From NCBI RefSeq assembly GCF_041022165.1, contig NZ_CP163302.1, forward strand, positions 558,001 through 622,000: a DNA stretch of 64,000 nt, written 5' to 3'. This DNA comes from Sinomonas sp. P10A9. GTDB taxonomy: Bacteria; Actinomycetota; Actinomycetes; Actinomycetales; Micrococcaceae. The position numbers were made by a program, and so were the translations under genes. Below are positions 18,319 through 26,664 of this stretch, piece after piece; position 1 is the stretch's first letter; each line of letters opens with the position of its first letter. The notes beneath the pieces are model-generated. The model was not told the origin of the DNA. It searched no databases and saw only the letters and a program-made list of their open reading frames with translations.

Positions 18319-19344
18319 TCAGCCGACGAGCTCCGGGTAGTGGATCCTCGCGGTCTGGGGGTGGGCGCGCAGCCAGCCCTTGAGGACGTTCTGGCCGTAC
18401 GAGGCGAGCATGGGGTTGTGCGGGTCATCGGAGACGCCGCGGGCCTGGGCCGCAAGGTCCGCGGGCAGCTCGACGGGCTCGATCACGGCGTCGAGGCGGG
18501 GGGACCAGAAGAACGGCACCGAGTAGCGGTCCACGCCCGCGGGCGGGGCGATGACGCGATGGATCGTGGCCATGAGGTAGCCGTCGGTGGCAACCTCGAG
18601 CATCTCGCCGAGGTTCACCACGAGGGCTCCCGGCGTCGGCGGGACGTCGATCCACTCCTCCTGGCCGTACGGCTGGACCTCGAGCCCGCCCACCTCGTCC
18701 TGGAGGAGCAGCGTCACAAACCCGTAGTCCGCGTGGAGGCCCACGCCCTGCCGCCCCGCTTCGGGAACAACACCGGTGCCCACGTAGTGCACGAGCTTGC
18801 CCATCCAGGCCGGGGTCCCGGCGAAAGGCTCCGCGAAGTGGTCCTCGGGCAGGCCGAGCGAGACCGAGATGGCGGCGAGGAGTTCGGCGCCGACGGCGGA
18901 CATGAGCTCGGCCCAGTCCATCGCGGCCTTCTCGAGCGCCGGGAACCCGGCGGGCCACTGGTTCGGGCCCTGGAGGTTCAGGTACGGGCGGTTGGCCGGG
19001 ACATCCTCGAGGGGGAGTCGCTCGGGGCCGTAGTCAATCTGCTCGCGGGCGTCCGCGCGGCCCCGCGTCACCTCGGTCCCGAGCCGCGTGTAGCCGCGGA
19101 ACTGGGCGGAGTTGCGGTTGTCGAGGGCCAGACGGTCCTCGAGCGGCTCGCGGAAGAACTGGGCGACCGTGTCGAGGAGCTCCCGGTCCTGGCCGGGACG
19201 CGCGCCGTAGCCCGTGATCTGGAAGAAGCCGACGTTGTGCGTCGCGTCCCGCAGCGCATCCAGGAACTCCGAGGTGAACGTGCCATCCGCTCCCCTCGCG
19301 GCTGAGAGGTCGAGGGCAGGGATGGAGGTGCGTGCCGTGCTCAT
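18319..19344 (-). CDS. isopenicillin N synthase-like 2-oxoglutarate/Fe(II) oxygenase
   Basis: This 341-aa non-heme iron oxygenase has an N-terminal DIOX_N-type region ([22 protein letters not shown] at 39-47). The jelly-roll core carries the iron triad H204-x-D206...H262 and the 2OG-anchoring R273-x-S275. The [21 protein letters not shown] block before the distal His is typical of the family. The ATG at 19344 gives the standard length; the open frame upstream would run towards recR. Substrate is unknown. There are no co-directional pathway genes, so it is probably monocistronic with its own hairpin terminator. Confidence 0.88.
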   Translation of the reverse strand: MSTARTSIPALDLSAARGADGTFTSEFLDALRDATHNVGFFQITGYGARPGQDRELLDTVAQFFREPLEDRLALDNRNSAQFRGYTRLGTEVTRGRADAREQIDYGPERLPLEDVPANRPYLNLQGPNQWPAGFPALEKAAMDWAELMSAVGAELLAAISVSLGLPEDHFAEPFAGTPAWMGKLVHYVGTGVVPEAGRQGVGLHADYGFVTLLLQDEVGGLEVQPYGQEEWIDVPPTPGALVVNLGEMLEVATDGYLMATIHRVIAPPAGVDRYSVPFFWSPRLDAVIEPVELPADLAAQARGVSDDPHNPMLASYGQNVLKGWLRAHPQTARIHYPELVG

Positions 19345-19466
19345 GTTTCCAGCATGCGCCGCTTGCCGCCGGGGGCTTAATAGTCTGTCACACTTCAATT
19401 CGGCGACACGCGAGCGCGACCCGGCCCGGCGGCGTCGTGCGCGGGTTGGTGCAGCCCGTGGCCGGC

Positions 19467-20066
19467 TCAGCCGATCGCGCTGCGGCGGCCCTCGAAGGCT
19501 CGCCCGAGCGTGACCTCGTCGGCGTACTCGAGGTCGCCGCCCACGGGCAGCCCAGACGCCAGACGCGTGACGCTGACGCCGATCGACTTGAGCATGCGGG
19601 CCAGATAGGTGCTCGTCGCCTCGCCCTCGAGGTTGGGGTTCGTGGCCAGGATGATCTCGGTGACCGTCTCGTCGTTGAGCCGCGTGAGGAGCTCGCGGAT
19701 GCGCAGCTGGTCCGGCCCGACTCCGGCGATGGGGTTGATTGCGCCACCCAGAACGTGATAACGGCCACGGTAGGCCCGCGTGCGCTCGATCGCGAGCACA
19801 TCCTTCGACTCCTCGACCACGCAGATCACGCTCGGATCCCGGCGCGTATCCCGGCAGATCGAGCACGTGTCCTGCTCCGAGACGTTGCCGCAGATCTGGC
19901 AGAACTTGACGCGTTCCTTGACGCTGATGATCGCCGTGGCCAGACGCTTCATGTCATCGGCATCCGCCTCGAGGATGTGGAAGGCGAGCCGCTGGGCGGA
20001 CTTCGGTCCGATGCCGGGAAGCCGGCCGAGCTCATCGATCAGTTCTTGGACTACGCCTTCATACAC
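19467..20066 (-). CDS. recR: recombination mediator RecR
   Basis: This 199-aa protein works with RecF/RecO to load RecA at gaps. It has an N-terminal helix-hairpin-helix ([18 protein letters not shown]), a C4 zinc finger with Cys56, 59, 68 and 71, and a Toprim domain starting [13 protein letters not shown]. The C-terminal [22 protein letters not shown] is a Walker-B-like family end. It starts 9 bp after the dnaX stop, the classic dnaX-recR operon. Confidence 0.97.
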   Translation of the reverse strand: MYEGVVQELIDELGRLPGIGPKSAQRLAFHILEADADDMKRLATAIISVKERVKFCQICGNVSEQDTCSICRDTRRDPSVICVVEESKDVLAIERTRAYRGRYHVLGGAINPIAGVGPDQLRIRELLTRLNDETVTEIILATNPNLEGEATSTYLARMLKSIGVSVTRLASGLPVGGDLEYADEVTLGRAFEGRRSAIG

Positions 20067-20075
20067 CCCACTACG

Positions 20076-23000
20076 CTACCGCGGGGGAACGACACTGCCG
20101 TCCAGGCCGCGCTCCTCGATGAGCTTGCCGCCCAGGATCCGCTCGACCGCCGCGCGCCCGAACAGGCTGGACTGCTCGACCGTCTCGTCGTCTGCGCTCG
20201 GGACCTCCTCGACATACGCCTGGGGGGCGGGCGCCTGCTGCTGGGGCTGCTGCTGGGCCATCTCCGCGGCGGCCTTCTGGCTGAGGCGCTCGTACATGCT
20301 CAGCTTCCGGCCGCCCTGGGAGGCGGCGGCCGCGTTCGCGGGGGCTTTGGGCTGGATGGGCGCCTGGGCGGCCGCCGGTGCGTACGACGGCGCTGCTGCC
20401 GCCGGCTGCTGCGCGAGCGGCCAGGGAGTCGCGGGCTGCTTCGCGGTGGGGGAGGACTCAGCGGAGCCCGCCGGGGTGCTCCCGTTGCGGACGTTCGGCT
20501 CCGTTCCCACGCTCCAGACGCCAGGGGTGCTTTCCCGCGCGAACGACCACGGGTCCGCCGAAGCCGTGGTGTCCTTGGCTGAATCGCCGCGGCTTGCCGG
20601 ACTGCCGCCGGCGTTCTGCATCCTCTCGCGCGTCGGACCTGTCTGACGGCTGGGCTGACCGGTGGACGTTGGCTGCGGGGGCTGCTGACGGCGTGCAGCC
20701 GAGTACCCGGAGTCCTCGGGGTACGGCTCGTCCCACTCACCGGTCGGTTCCTCATCCGAGTAGGGGATGTCGTCGTAGGGGGACGGAGCGGGCGCGGGGG
20801 TCGGCGCGGACGGGAAGCGGGCCTCCCGCGCGGGGGTCTCCGGTGTTTGGGCCTCAGGCGTGCGCCCCTGCGGCTGCGTGGGCACTTCGGCGGGGTGCGC
20901 ATCTCGTGGACGTGCCTCCGCGTTCAGGGCGGGGGAGGCGCCGGGTGCGCTCGGCTCGGGTATGTGGGTCTCGGGCGTGCTCCCTGGCTGTTGCGTGGGC
21001 AGCTCGGCAGGGTGCGGACCCTGCGGTTGCGTTCGCGTCTTCGCGGTGGAGGCGCGCGTCGGGACAGGGCTGGAGGCGGGAGCCGTTGCAGGGGTCGCAG
21101 GCGCAGGTGCCAGACCCCATGCAACGTCCGCGGCGGAGGGAAGCGACGAGACCGGCGGTGTTTTCGGCGGCGTGGATGGTGTTGGGTTAGCTGCCGGCTG
21201 GGCGGTCGAACCAGCGGTGTGACGGGAGGCCGACGGCTCCGGTTCGGCGTTGCCGGAGGCAGGAGCGGACTGTGCCGCGGGGGCCCTCCCGGGCAGGGGG
21301 GTGCCCGGGTGCGGATCAGCGGGCGCTTTTGGGCGCTCCCCACCTCCCGCGGTGGGAGCAGTCCCGGGCCCATTGCCTCCCGTGACGGCGTCGATCTGAC
21401 AGTCGACCCCGAGCACAGTCTGAATGGCCCGGTGCAGGTTCTCGGAATGGTCTGCTCGGCTGAAGGCGGCTGCCAGTCCGGATGTCCCAAAGGCCAGGGC
21501 GAGCGTGCGGCCGTCGAAGCCCGCGACCGAGGCGTTCGGTCCCACGAGCGCCCACGTGCTGCGCTTGACCTTCGCGAGCGCGTCGAGGATGTCAGGCCAG
21601 GCGCGCCGGAACATCTCGACGCTCCCCGCGCCCCCACCCTGCGCCGAGGTCACCTGCTGTGGCGCCGAGGTCACCCCCGGTGGCGCCGAGGTCACCCCCG
21701 GTGGCGCCGACGTCACCGGTTCTGGCGCCGAGGTCGCCCCGTGTGGCCCCGAGGTCGGGGCTTCGGATCGGGGCTTCGACTCCGCTTCGCTTCGCTCAGC
21801 CACCGGCGCGGCTGGCCGTTCGGCCATCGGCTGGGGCTTCGATTCCGGCGCGCTGCGCTCAACCACCGGGGTCGCGGTGCGCTCGACCGCTGGAGCCAGC
21901 CCCTCGCCGTCGTGCGCGAAGGAGAGGCGGCGCTCAAGACGGTCCACCCGCGCGGCCCAGCCGCGCTCGGCCATGTCAGCTGCGGGGAGCATGAGCCGCG
22001 CGCACAGGAGCTCGAGGTGCAGGCGCGGCGACGTGGCCCCGGTCATCTCGTTGAAGGCCTCGTTGGTGACGTCCGCCGCGCGGGAGAGCTCGGCGGCGCC
22101 GAGGTTCTGGGCCTGGACGCGCATGCGGGCGAGCTGGTCGGCGGGGATACCACGCAGGATCGATTCGGCGGCGTCGGGCAGGGCCTGGACGATGATGAGG
22201 TCGCGGAACCGCTCGAGCAGGTCCTCGACGAAGCGCCGCGGATCGTGTCCGGTCTGGATCACGCGGTCGACGGCGCTGAACACCGTTCCGGAGTCGCCGG
22301 CGGCCATGGCGTCCACAACGTCGTCGAGCAGCGCGGCATGCGTGTATCCGAGGAGCGCGACGGCGAGCTCGTAGTCGATCCCCTCCGTCCCGGCGCCGGC
22401 CATGAGCTGGTCGAGCACCGACAGCGAGTCGCGGACGGATCCGCCGCCGGCCCGCACCACGAGTGAGAGCACGCCGGGTGCCACGGGCACGTGCTCGGAC
22501 GCGCACAGCTGCTCGAGGTACGCCAGGAGCGGCTCGGGGGGAACGAGCCGGAACGGGTAGTGGTGGGTACGCGAGCGGATCGTGCCGATGACCTTGTCCG
22601 GCTCGGTCGTCGCGAAGATGAACTTGATGTGCTCCGGCGGCTCCTCGACGATCTTCAGGAGCGCGTTGAATCCGGCCGAGGTGACCATGTGGGCCTCGTC
22701 GATGATGAAGATCTTGTAGCGGTCCCGCACGGGCGCGAAGGTGGCGCGCTCGCGGAGGTCGCGGGCGTCGTCGACGCCGCCGTGGCTCGCGGCGTCGATC
22801 TCGATGACGTCAAGGGAGCCGGACCCCCCGCGCGCGAGCTCGACGCAGCTCGAGCAGACCCCGCACGGGGTCGGCGTGGGGCCCTGCTCGCAGTTGAGGC
22901 AGCGGGCCAGGATGCGTGCCGAAGTGGTCTTGCCGCAGCCGCGCGGCCCGGAGAAGAGGTAGGCGTGGTTGACGCGGTTCTTGCGCAGCGCCGTCATGAG

Positions 23001-23084
23001 CGGTTCGGTGACATGTTCCTGCCCGATCACGTCCTGGAACGTGTCCGGCCGATACCGGCGGTAGAGGGCAGCGGGAGCAGTCAC
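20076..23084 (-). CDS. dnaX: DNA polymerase III subunit gamma/tau
   Basis: This 1002-aa clamp-loader subunit has a GTG start. The AAA+ domain has Walker A GPRGCGKT (46-53), a zinc site C65-x8-C74-x2-C77-x2-C80, the Walker B/DEAH box IIDEAHM (127-133) and the sensor/arginine-finger region IFATTEPDKVIGTIRSRTHH. Domains II-III run to about residue 370. Everything after about 390 is an unusually long, disordered Pro/Ala/Ser/Thr tail, including a 7-residue (VTSAPPG) repeat, with a tau-like globular segment (EMFRRAWPDILDALAKVKRS) embedded in it. GTG 23084 is chosen because the conserved TAPAALYRRYRPDTF follows directly and TAGGGT sits 7 nt upstream. The 4.5S RNA gene is just upstream. Confidence 0.95.
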   Translation of the reverse strand: MTAPAALYRRYRPDTFQDVIGQEHVTEPLMTALRKNRVNHAYLFSGPRGCGKTTSARILARCLNCEQGPTPTPCGVCSSCVELARGGSGSLDVIEIDAASHGGVDDARDLRERATFAPVRDRYKIFIIDEAHMVTSAGFNALLKIVEEPPEHIKFIFATTEPDKVIGTIRSRTHHYPFRLVPPEPLLAYLEQLCASEHVPVAPGVLSLVVRAGGGSVRDSLSVLDQLMAGAGTEGIDYELAVALLGYTHAALLDDVVDAMAAGDSGTVFSAVDRVIQTGHDPRRFVEDLLERFRDLIIVQALPDAAESILRGIPADQLARMRVQAQNLGAAELSRAADVTNEAFNEMTGATSPRLHLELLCARLMLPAADMAERGWAARVDRLERRLSFAHDGEGLAPAVERTATPVVERSAPESKPQPMAERPAAPVAERSEAESKPRSEAPTSGPHGATSAPEPVTSAPPGVTSAPPGVTSAPQQVTSAQGGGAGSVEMFRRAWPDILDALAKVKRSTWALVGPNASVAGFDGRTLALAFGTSGLAAAFSRADHSENLHRAIQTVLGVDCQIDAVTGGNGPGTAPTAGGGERPKAPADPHPGTPLPGRAPAAQSAPASGNAEPEPSASRHTAGSTAQPAANPTPSTPPKTPPVSSLPSAADVAWGLAPAPATPATAPASSPVPTRASTAKTRTQPQGPHPAELPTQQPGSTPETHIPEPSAPGASPALNAEARPRDAHPAEVPTQPQGRTPEAQTPETPAREARFPSAPTPAPAPSPYDDIPYSDEEPTGEWDEPYPEDSGYSAARRQQPPQPTSTGQPSRQTGPTRERMQNAGGSPASRGDSAKDTTASADPWSFARESTPGVWSVGTEPNVRNGSTPAGSAESSPTAKQPATPWPLAQQPAAAAPSYAPAAAQAPIQPKAPANAAAASQGGRKLSMYERLSQKAAAEMAQQQPQQQAPAPQAYVEEVPSADDETVEQSSLFGRAAVERILGGKLIEERGLDGSVVPPR
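21643..21760. repeat. 21-bp tandem repeat inside dnaX
   Basis: Five units of 21 bp (starting 21643, 21664, 21685, 21706, 21727) plus a partial sixth follow GCCGAGGTCACCCCCGGTGGC with variation. In dnaX they encode VTSAPPG-type heptads. Near-identical units occur at 28378-28440 and, inverted, at 29641-29724. Confidence 0.8.
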
Positions 23085-23091
23085 GGAAGAA

Positions 23092-23097
23092 ACCCTA
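23092..23097 (-). promoter_or_regulatory. -10 element TAGGGT, leaderless pattern for dnaX
   Basis: On the minus strand TAGGGT ends 7 nt before the GTG at 23084. There is no Shine-Dalgarno sequence. It sits between the 4.5S RNA gene and dnaX. Confidence 0.5.
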
Positions 23098-23143
23098 CCA
23101 ATCGGGACCGATACCCGGTCCGGGTTATCCACAGGTACGTAAA

Positions 23144-23231
23144 GGCCCCTCATGCACCCGCCAGAGCCCACTTACCCTTGCTACCTTCCGGTCCTGGGGG
23201 AGTTCAGCAGGATGACGCCACATGAGGGGCT
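23144..23231 (-). ncRNA. ffs: signal recognition particle RNA, small bacterial (4.5S) type
   Basis: On the minus strand the invariant apical domain is present: AGGACCGGAAGGTAGCAAGG, matching the GGUC-GGAAG-AGCA tetraloop/internal-loop core that binds Ffh. A terminal helix GCCCCTCATG/CATGAGGGGC (23221-23230 with 23145-23154) closes the molecule. The size of about 88-97 nt fits the small form. Position directly upstream of dnaX is the usual actinobacterial arrangement. Exact ends are estimated from the closing helix. Confidence 0.92.
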
Positions 23232-23280
23232 GGAGACCATCTTAGCGGAGTTCGGCGGGTGCTCCGAACCGCGGCCGAGG

Positions 23281-24018
23281 TCAGCTGCCGGATGAGGGCG
23301 ATGGCGAAGGTGCGGGTGTTGCCGGAGCCTTCGCAGGCGCCTTCTGGATCGCCTGGGCGACCTTCTGGACCGCCGCGCCGTAGGTGCCGTCGAGCGCGCG
23401 GCCCTTGATGGCCTGCGCATCTGCGGCTTCCTGGCCCGCCGCGGCGCCCGCGAGCTGCCACAGGTCCTGGCGCAGCTTCTCGGGGAGGCGGCGGAACGCG
23501 GCCGGGAACCGGTTGATCGCGGCCCGCGCGGCAGTCTGCGCGTGCTCGCCGTACTGGGCCGTGCCGTCCTGGCGGATCACGACGGCGAGCACGCGCCTCA
23601 GTGCGGACCGCGCCGGGTGCTTCGCGGACGACGGCGCACTGCCGCCTGCCGTGGATGCCGACGATGAGGGGACCGCCGCCGCGGCGGGGGCCACGAGGGC
23701 GGCGAGGTCGACGCTGGATACGCCCGAACCGGATGCGGATCCGGCGGTTCCGGGAACCGCCGTGTCGACTGCCGAGTCGACCGCCGCGACATCCTCGCCC
23801 ACGCCGTCGAGCGAGGTGAGGCTTGCAAGGGACTCCTGGCCGGCCTCGCCGGACGCCTCCTGGCTGGCCGACGCGCCCGGGGCCTGAGCGGCATTCGCCT
23901 GGAGCGCCACGGCCACGCCGCCGCCGGCGAGGACGGCGGCCGCGAGGGCCGAGGTGGCCCCCGCGATCCAGCGGCGGCGTCGAGGGGGAGTGTGGAGGAG
24001 GTCTGACTGGGGGTTCAT
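23281..24018 (-). CDS. exported Ala-rich protein of unknown function
   Basis: This 245-aa protein begins MNPQSDLLHTPPRRRRWIAG, followed by a single hydrophobic segment (ATSALAAAVLAGGGVAVAL, residues 21-39). It is therefore either secreted or anchored by its N-terminus. Residues 45-130 are disordered Ala/Ser/Gly. The region after 135 is helical: ARSALRRVLAVVIRQDGT, FRRLPEKLRQDLWQLAGAAA, YGAAVQKVAQAIQKAP. The tail is Pro/Ser. An AAAGGCACC ribosome site precedes the ATG. It is divergent from the two-component system at 24145. I do not recognise the family. Confidence 0.75.
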   Translation of the reverse strand: MNPQSDLLHTPPRRRRWIAGATSALAAAVLAGGGVAVALQANAAQAPGASASQEASGEAGQESLASLTSLDGVGEDVAAVDSAVDTAVPGTAGSASGSGVSSVDLAALVAPAAAAVPSSSASTAGGSAPSSAKHPARSALRRVLAVVIRQDGTAQYGEHAQTAARAAINRFPAAFRRLPEKLRQDLWQLAGAAAGQEAADAQAIKGRALDGTYGAAVQKVAQAIQKAPAKAPATPAPSPSPSSGS

Positions 24019-24144
24019 GGCGGTGCCTTTCGTTCCGGGAGGAGCTCCGGCGGAGCCCTGGAGATGGCTCCATGATCGCTAGGTCGCGCAAGGGCCGTGT
24101 TCGGCCACTGTTCGGGGAACGTAAAGTCTGCCGCGGTGGGCCGG

Positions 24145-24897
24145 ATGGCCACGCTGCCACGCGCCGTCGTGCGCTTGAATGAGAGGGTGGAAGAGGATCG
24201 GGGCCTCGTGCTCGTGGCCGAGGACGAGCAGGCCATCGCTGATCTCGAACGCCTGTACCTCGCCCGTGCCGGCTACGGCGTGCATGTGGAGCGCGACGGC
24301 GCGACCGCGCTCGAGCAGATCCGGCGGCTCAGGCCCGTGGCGATCGTCCTCGACGTGGGCCTGCCCGGCCTCGACGGCGTCGAGATCTGCCGCCGCCTCC
24401 GCGAGGCAGACGACTGGACACCCGTGATCTTCGTGACCGCCCGCGACGATGAGGTGGACCGCGTGCTCGGCCTCGAACTCGGCGCCGACGACTATCTGAC
24501 CAAGCCGTTCTCCCCGCGGGAGCTCGTGGCGCGGATCCGCAGTGTCCTCCGCCGCACGGCAGGACCGCAGGCGCCGCGCGTGCTGAGCGTCGGGACCGTG
24601 CGGCTGGACCTCGGCAGGCGCACCGCCGAGGCGGAGGGACTGCCCGTCCAGCTGACCGCGATGGAATTCGACCTCCTCGCGCACCTCATGTCCCAGCCCG
24701 GGCGCGTGTTCAGCCGGGAGCAGCTCCTCGCCGCCGTGTGGGGGCAGGCCGACTACGGCGGCGGGCGCACGGTGGACGTCCACGTGGCCCAGCTCCGCGC
24801 CAAGCTCGGCGCGGCGAGCCCTCTGCGCACCACGCGCGGCGTCGGGTACAGCGTGGCCGCCGACCCCGCTGGCACCGAGCGGCGGGGGCTCCCGTGA
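24145..24897 (+). CDS. two-component response regulator, OmpR/PhoB type
   Basis: This protein is 250 aa from this ATG. The receiver domain is LVLVAEDEQAIADLERLYLA, with acidic pocket and phospho-acceptor Asp70 in VLDVGLPGLDG, and the switch lysine in YLTKPFSPRELVAR. The winged-helix DNA-binding domain is at the end: FDLLAHLMSQPGRVFSREQL, VDVHVAQLRAKLG, RTTRGVGYS. The start is uncertain. ATG 24145 has GGTGG about 5 nt upstream; a GTG at 24136 lies 8 nt after TAAAGT (24122-24127), and a GTG at 24187 would give the shortest form. Its stop overlaps the kinase start (GTGA), so the pair is co-translated. Confidence 0.9.
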   Translation: MATLPRAVVRLNERVEEDRGLVLVAEDEQAIADLERLYLARAGYGVHVERDGATALEQIRRLRPVAIVLDVGLPGLDGVEICRRLREADDWTPVIFVTARDDEVDRVLGLELGADDYLTKPFSPRELVARIRSVLRRTAGPQAPRVLSVGTVRLDLGRRTAEAEGLPVQLTAMEFDLLAHLMSQPGRVFSREQLLAAVWGQADYGGGRTVDVHVAQLRAKLGAASPLRTTRGVGYSVAADPAGTERRGLP

Positions 24898-26276
24898 AGG
24901 CCTGGTTCCGTTCCCTGCACGCCCGGGTCACGCTCGTCATGGCCGCCGTGGCGGCGATCGCCACGCTCGTGGCGGGGTTTGTCGGGGCGCAGCTCATCCG
25001 CTCCGCCGCCGTGGACCAGGCGCGCTCGAGCCTGGCCCGCGAGGCGACGGCCCTGAGCGCCTCGGGGAGCGTGACCGACCTCGCCTCCCTGCGCGAGCTC
25101 GCATTCGGCGAGGCCGGCCGGATCGCGCTCGTGCAGCCGGACGGCACAGTGACCGGGGCGGGGCGCCGGCTCGTGAGCGCTGCGGCCGCGCGGAAGGTCC
25201 TCGGGGGCCAGTCGGTGTCGCAGGCCGAGACCGTGCTCGGCGTGCCGGTGGTCGTGGAGGCCCGTCCCATCTCCGCTGGCGGCGGACTTGTCCTCGCCGA
25301 ACCCGTCTCGGCGGTCACGCAGGCCGCCGGGCCACTCGTCACCCGGCTCCTGTGGTCCCTCCTCATCGGCTTCGCGGCCGCCGTGCTCGGCGGGGCCCTC
25401 GTGGCCCGGTGGGTCGCGCGGCCGCTCGTGCGGGTGGCCGGTGCCGCGCGCCGGCTCGCCGGCGGTGAGCGGGGCGTGGCGGTCGACGCCGCGGGGCCGG
25501 CCGAGGTGCGCGAGGTCTCCGAGGCCCTCGCGGGCCTCGACGCCTCTCTCGGCGCGAGTGAGGCACGCCAGCGCGAGTTCCTCCTCTCCGTCTCGCATGA
25601 GATGCGCACGCCCCTCACGGCCCTGCAGGGCTACGCCGAGGCGCTCGCTGACGGGATCATCGCGGCCGACGACGTTCCCCGCGTCGGCAGGACCCTGTCC
25701 GCCGAGACCGAGCGGCTGGACCACTTTGTCCGTGACCTCCTTGAGCTGGCCCGGCTCGAGGCAGACGACTTCCGCGTCGATCTGCAGGCCGTCGACGCCG
25801 CTGCCGTGCTTCCCACCGTGGTGGAAGCGTGGCGCGGGGTGTGGGAGCCGGCGGGCGTCGCGATGCGCGCCGGGGTGGCTGGCCCGCTGTCCGTTGTGAC
25901 GGATGCGCGCCGGCTGCGGCAACTGCTCGACGGGCTCGTCGAGAATGCGCTCAGGGCCGTGCCGCCGGGGGCGCCCGTGGTGCTGTCTGGGCGGCAGGAG
26001 GGCGGCGCCGTCGTGCTCGAGGTCCGCGACGGCGGTCCGGGGCTGAGCGACGACGACCTGCGGCACGCTTTCGAGCGGGGCGCGCTGCGGGGCAGGTACG
26101 CGGGGGAGCGGAAGGTCGGCACTGGGCTTGGGCTCTCGATTGCCGCGCGGCTCGCGTCACGGATGGGCATCCGCCTCGCCGCAGGCCGGGCACCCGAGGG
26201 CGGTGCTGCGTTCACGCTGACGCTTCCCGCGGCGCCCGGTTCCGTGCCCGGCGCGGGGCGCGATGCGGCGTCCTGA
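24894..26276 (+). CDS. sensor histidine kinase
   Basis: This 460-aa partner of the preceding regulator has TM1 at 13-36, an extracytoplasmic sensor of about 110 residues and TM2 at 151-173. HAMP follows at 174-225 and HisKA with phospho-accepting His235 in SVSHEMRTP. The HATPase domain has N-box NALRAV, G1 DGGPGLSDDD and G2 GTGLGLSIA. The GTG start overlaps the regulator stop by 4 nt. The signal is unknown. A 10-bp hairpin at 26323 ends the operon. Confidence 0.93.
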   Translation: MKAWFRSLHARVTLVMAAVAAIATLVAGFVGAQLIRSAAVDQARSSLAREATALSASGSVTDLASLRELAFGEAGRIALVQPDGTVTGAGRRLVSAAAARKVLGGQSVSQAETVLGVPVVVEARPISAGGGLVLAEPVSAVTQAAGPLVTRLLWSLLIGFAAAVLGGALVARWVARPLVRVAGAARRLAGGERGVAVDAAGPAEVREVSEALAGLDASLGASEARQREFLLSVSHEMRTPLTALQGYAEALADGIIAADDVPRVGRTLSAETERLDHFVRDLLELARLEADDFRVDLQAVDAAAVLPTVVEAWRGVWEPAGVAMRAGVAGPLSVVTDARRLRQLLDGLVENALRAVPPGAPVVLSGRQEGGAVVLEVRDGGPGLSDDDLRHAFERGALRGRYAGERKVGTGLGLSIAARLASRMGIRLAAGRAPEGGAAFTLTLPAAPGSVPGAGRDAAS

Positions 26277-26322
26277 ATCAGGCCCGGATGGGCGGCAGGG
26301 GCATGCGCCAGGGGCGGGCGCG

Positions 26323-26349
26323 CGCGGCCGATTCGGTGCATCGGCCGCG
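26323..26349 (+). terminator. hairpin terminator after the histidine kinase gene
   Basis: CGCGGCCGAT (26323-26332) pairs perfectly with ATCGGCCGCG (26340-26349) across a 7-nt loop, 47 bp past the stop. Confidence 0.55.
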
Positions 26350-26355
26350 TTCAGG

Positions 26356-26361
26356 TATTCT
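26356..26361 (+). promoter_or_regulatory. candidate -10 box for tRNA-Ser
   Basis: TATTCT lies 28 bp before the mature 5' end of the tRNA, giving a leader of about 22 nt. It directly follows the terminator of the upstream operon. Confidence 0.4.
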
Positions 26362-26389
26362 GGTACCTGCTCTTGACGGAGCACAGCCT

Positions 26390-26474
26390 GGAGGATTCGC
26401 CTAGCGGCCTATGGCGCACGCCTGGAACGCGTGTTGGGTTCACGCCCTCGGGGGTTCAAATCCCCCATCCTCCG
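26390..26474 (+). tRNA. tRNA-Ser, anticodon GGA
   Basis: This 85-nt class II tRNA has acceptor arms GGAGGAT (26390-26396) and ATCCTCC (26467-26473) with discriminator G. The anticodon loop is CTGGAAC in the stem GCACGCC..., giving GGA, which reads UCC/UCU serine codons. A long variable arm (GTTGGGTTCACGCCCTC) precedes the T-loop GGTTCAAATCC. CCA is not encoded, as usual in actinobacteria. A strong hairpin terminator follows 10 bp later. Confidence 0.95.
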
Positions 26475-26484
26475 CGCAATCCGA

Positions 26485-26522
26485 TGCAGAATACCCCGGT
26501 CCTCGGACCGGGGTATTCTGCA
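26485..26522 (+). terminator. intrinsic terminator after tRNA-Ser
   Basis: An 18-bp perfect inverted repeat (26485-26502 with 26505-26522), centred on TC, starts 10 bp after the tRNA. A short T-containing stretch follows. Confidence 0.8.
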
Positions 26523-26664
26523 TTCTCGGAGCCTACTTGGGTCCTGCGAATCGTGTACTTGATTCGTGGGCCCACGACTGGCCAAACGGGTGGCGGGATG
26601 CCCAGAATAGGACCGTGCGCCGCGGGCATCTGCGGCGCAGCGACTGATTGGGGAGTCACCGACG

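Noticed and set aside
21643..21760. CRISPR array
   Set aside because: The 21-bp units are contiguous with no spacers, are in frame within dnaX and recur in intergenic tandem blocks. No cas gene is in the window.
26523..26664. A ydaO (cyclic di-AMP) riboswitch before the M23 peptidase, as seen for some actinobacterial wall hydrolases
   Set aside because: The conserved core segments are absent. Only an 8-bp hairpin is present.
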